Shown one piece after another: positions 16,380 through 16,871 of a stretch of DNA of 16,871 nt (position 1 is the first letter of the stretch; the number at the start of each line of letters is the position of its first letter). The notes beneath the pieces were generated by a model. The model ran no database searches and had not been told where the DNA came from. It was given only the letters and a program-made list of their open reading frames with translations. This DNA comes from DATKHR01 sp035939575 (GTDB lineage: Bacteria; Acidobacteriota; Vicinamibacteria; Vicinamibacterales; CAVVIG01), in assembly GCA_035939575.1 (NCBI GenBank), contig DASZFS010000367.1, forward strand, positions 1 through 16,871, in the 5' to 3' direction. Made by a program: the position numbers and the translations under genes.

Positions 16380-16871
16380 ATGACCCACATCGATACTGCG
16401 GTCTTGAACCTTACCGAGCGGATGTGTCACCGGTTCCAGGTCTGGACCGGGCGGACGAACGTGTGGCTGGCGTTCCAGCTCACCAACCTGAGCATCGTCG
16501 TCTATTTCATCTGGGTGACGAGCCTCTACCTGCTCAGCCAGGACCTGGTGCTGCGCGTCTTCGTCGCGCTGTTCTGCGGTGGGGTCTTCTTCGTGCTGAC
16601 GCGGACGATCTTCAAGACATCGATCGAGGTCGCGGAGGCCGAAGCCTACCGGCGGGCGGCCAAAGGGCTCAGAAACCCCCGGCGCATCCGGGACGCGCAG
16701 CTCCGGATTGCGTTCCTCACGCTGTCGATGCTGCTCTCGTATCCGCTGTGGCTGGCGTACACCACCTTGCGCGTGCGCTTCGCCCTGTTGACGGAAGCGC
16801 TCATCATCCTGACGACGGTCGTGCTGTACGTGCTCGCATGCGACGCGCTCCCGCCGTGTGCGGGGGTCGTG
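16380..16871 (+). CDS. Membrane protein, partial (runs off the window)
   Basis: An open frame from ATG 16380 continues to the last base without a stop, giving 164 residues. I do not recognise the family. Four hydrophobic segments are visible at about 30-52, 57-78, 109-129 and 137-156, separated by a charged, Arg-rich loop (80-108) that is probably cytoplasmic. The strong third-position G/C bias agrees with a real gene. It is divergent from the AcpS gene, with 220 bases between the two chosen starts, so both promoters should lie in that gap. Only a weak GAGAG precedes the ATG. Confidence 0.75.
   Translation, partial: MTHIDTAVLNLTERMCHRFQVWTGRTNVWLAFQLTNLSIVVYFIWVTSLYLLSQDLVLRVFVALFCGGVFFVLTRTIFKTSIEVAEAEAYRRAAKGLRNPRRIRDAQLRIAFLTLSMLLSYPLWLAYTTLRVRFALLTEALIILTTVVLYVLACDALPPCAGVV

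Overview
The window is GC-rich bacterial DNA with tightly packed genes. Three features point to an acidobacterium, possibly Vicinamibacteria-like: a large ADOP-type permease, a secreted cytochrome/PSD1 + DUF1501 pair followed by a PQQ dehydrogenase, and many short intergenic repeats. This placement rests on gene content only; there is no rRNA or marker gene in the window.

Left half, plus strand. Bases 1-360 hold no convincing gene. A secreted right-handed beta-helix protein follows (361-1938). After a 100-base gap with two identical palindromes comes a compact three-gene unit: a PSCyt1/PSCyt2/PSD1 protein (2039-4699), a DUF1501 protein with a Tat-like leader (4705-6192), and a quinoprotein alcohol dehydrogenase with two N-terminal haem c sites (6206-8605). 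Gaps are 5 and 13 bases and each gene has a good ribosome binding site. All three products look exported, so the unit probably carries out oxidative or hydrolytic work outside the cytoplasm. The PQQ enzyme keeps its PQQ/metal residues and has the extra Asp associated with lanthanide use.

Middle. Bases 8606-8884 lie between convergent genes. They hold short tandem repeats and a 34-bp perfect inverted repeat. The minus-strand gene 8885-11503 encodes an ADOP-family permease with MacB and FtsX regions.

Right half, minus strand. A compact cluster reads from 16159 down to 11538: AcpS-type phosphopantetheinyl transferase, small carrier protein, acyl-CoA dehydrogenase-like flavoprotein, amino acid:[carrier protein] ligase (a SerRS-like catalytic core), and a double alpha/beta hydrolase. 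The last four genes are joined by stop/start overlaps or a one-base gap. This is the most interesting part of the window. It looks like a self-contained system in which the ligase activates a small amino acid and loads it on the phosphopantetheine arm of the carrier protein, the flavoprotein changes it while tethered, and the hydrolase releases or transfers it. The final product is not known. The ADOP gene starts 34 bases after the hydrolase stop and may be cotranscribed.

A divergent four-helix membrane protein starts at 16380 and runs off the end of the window.
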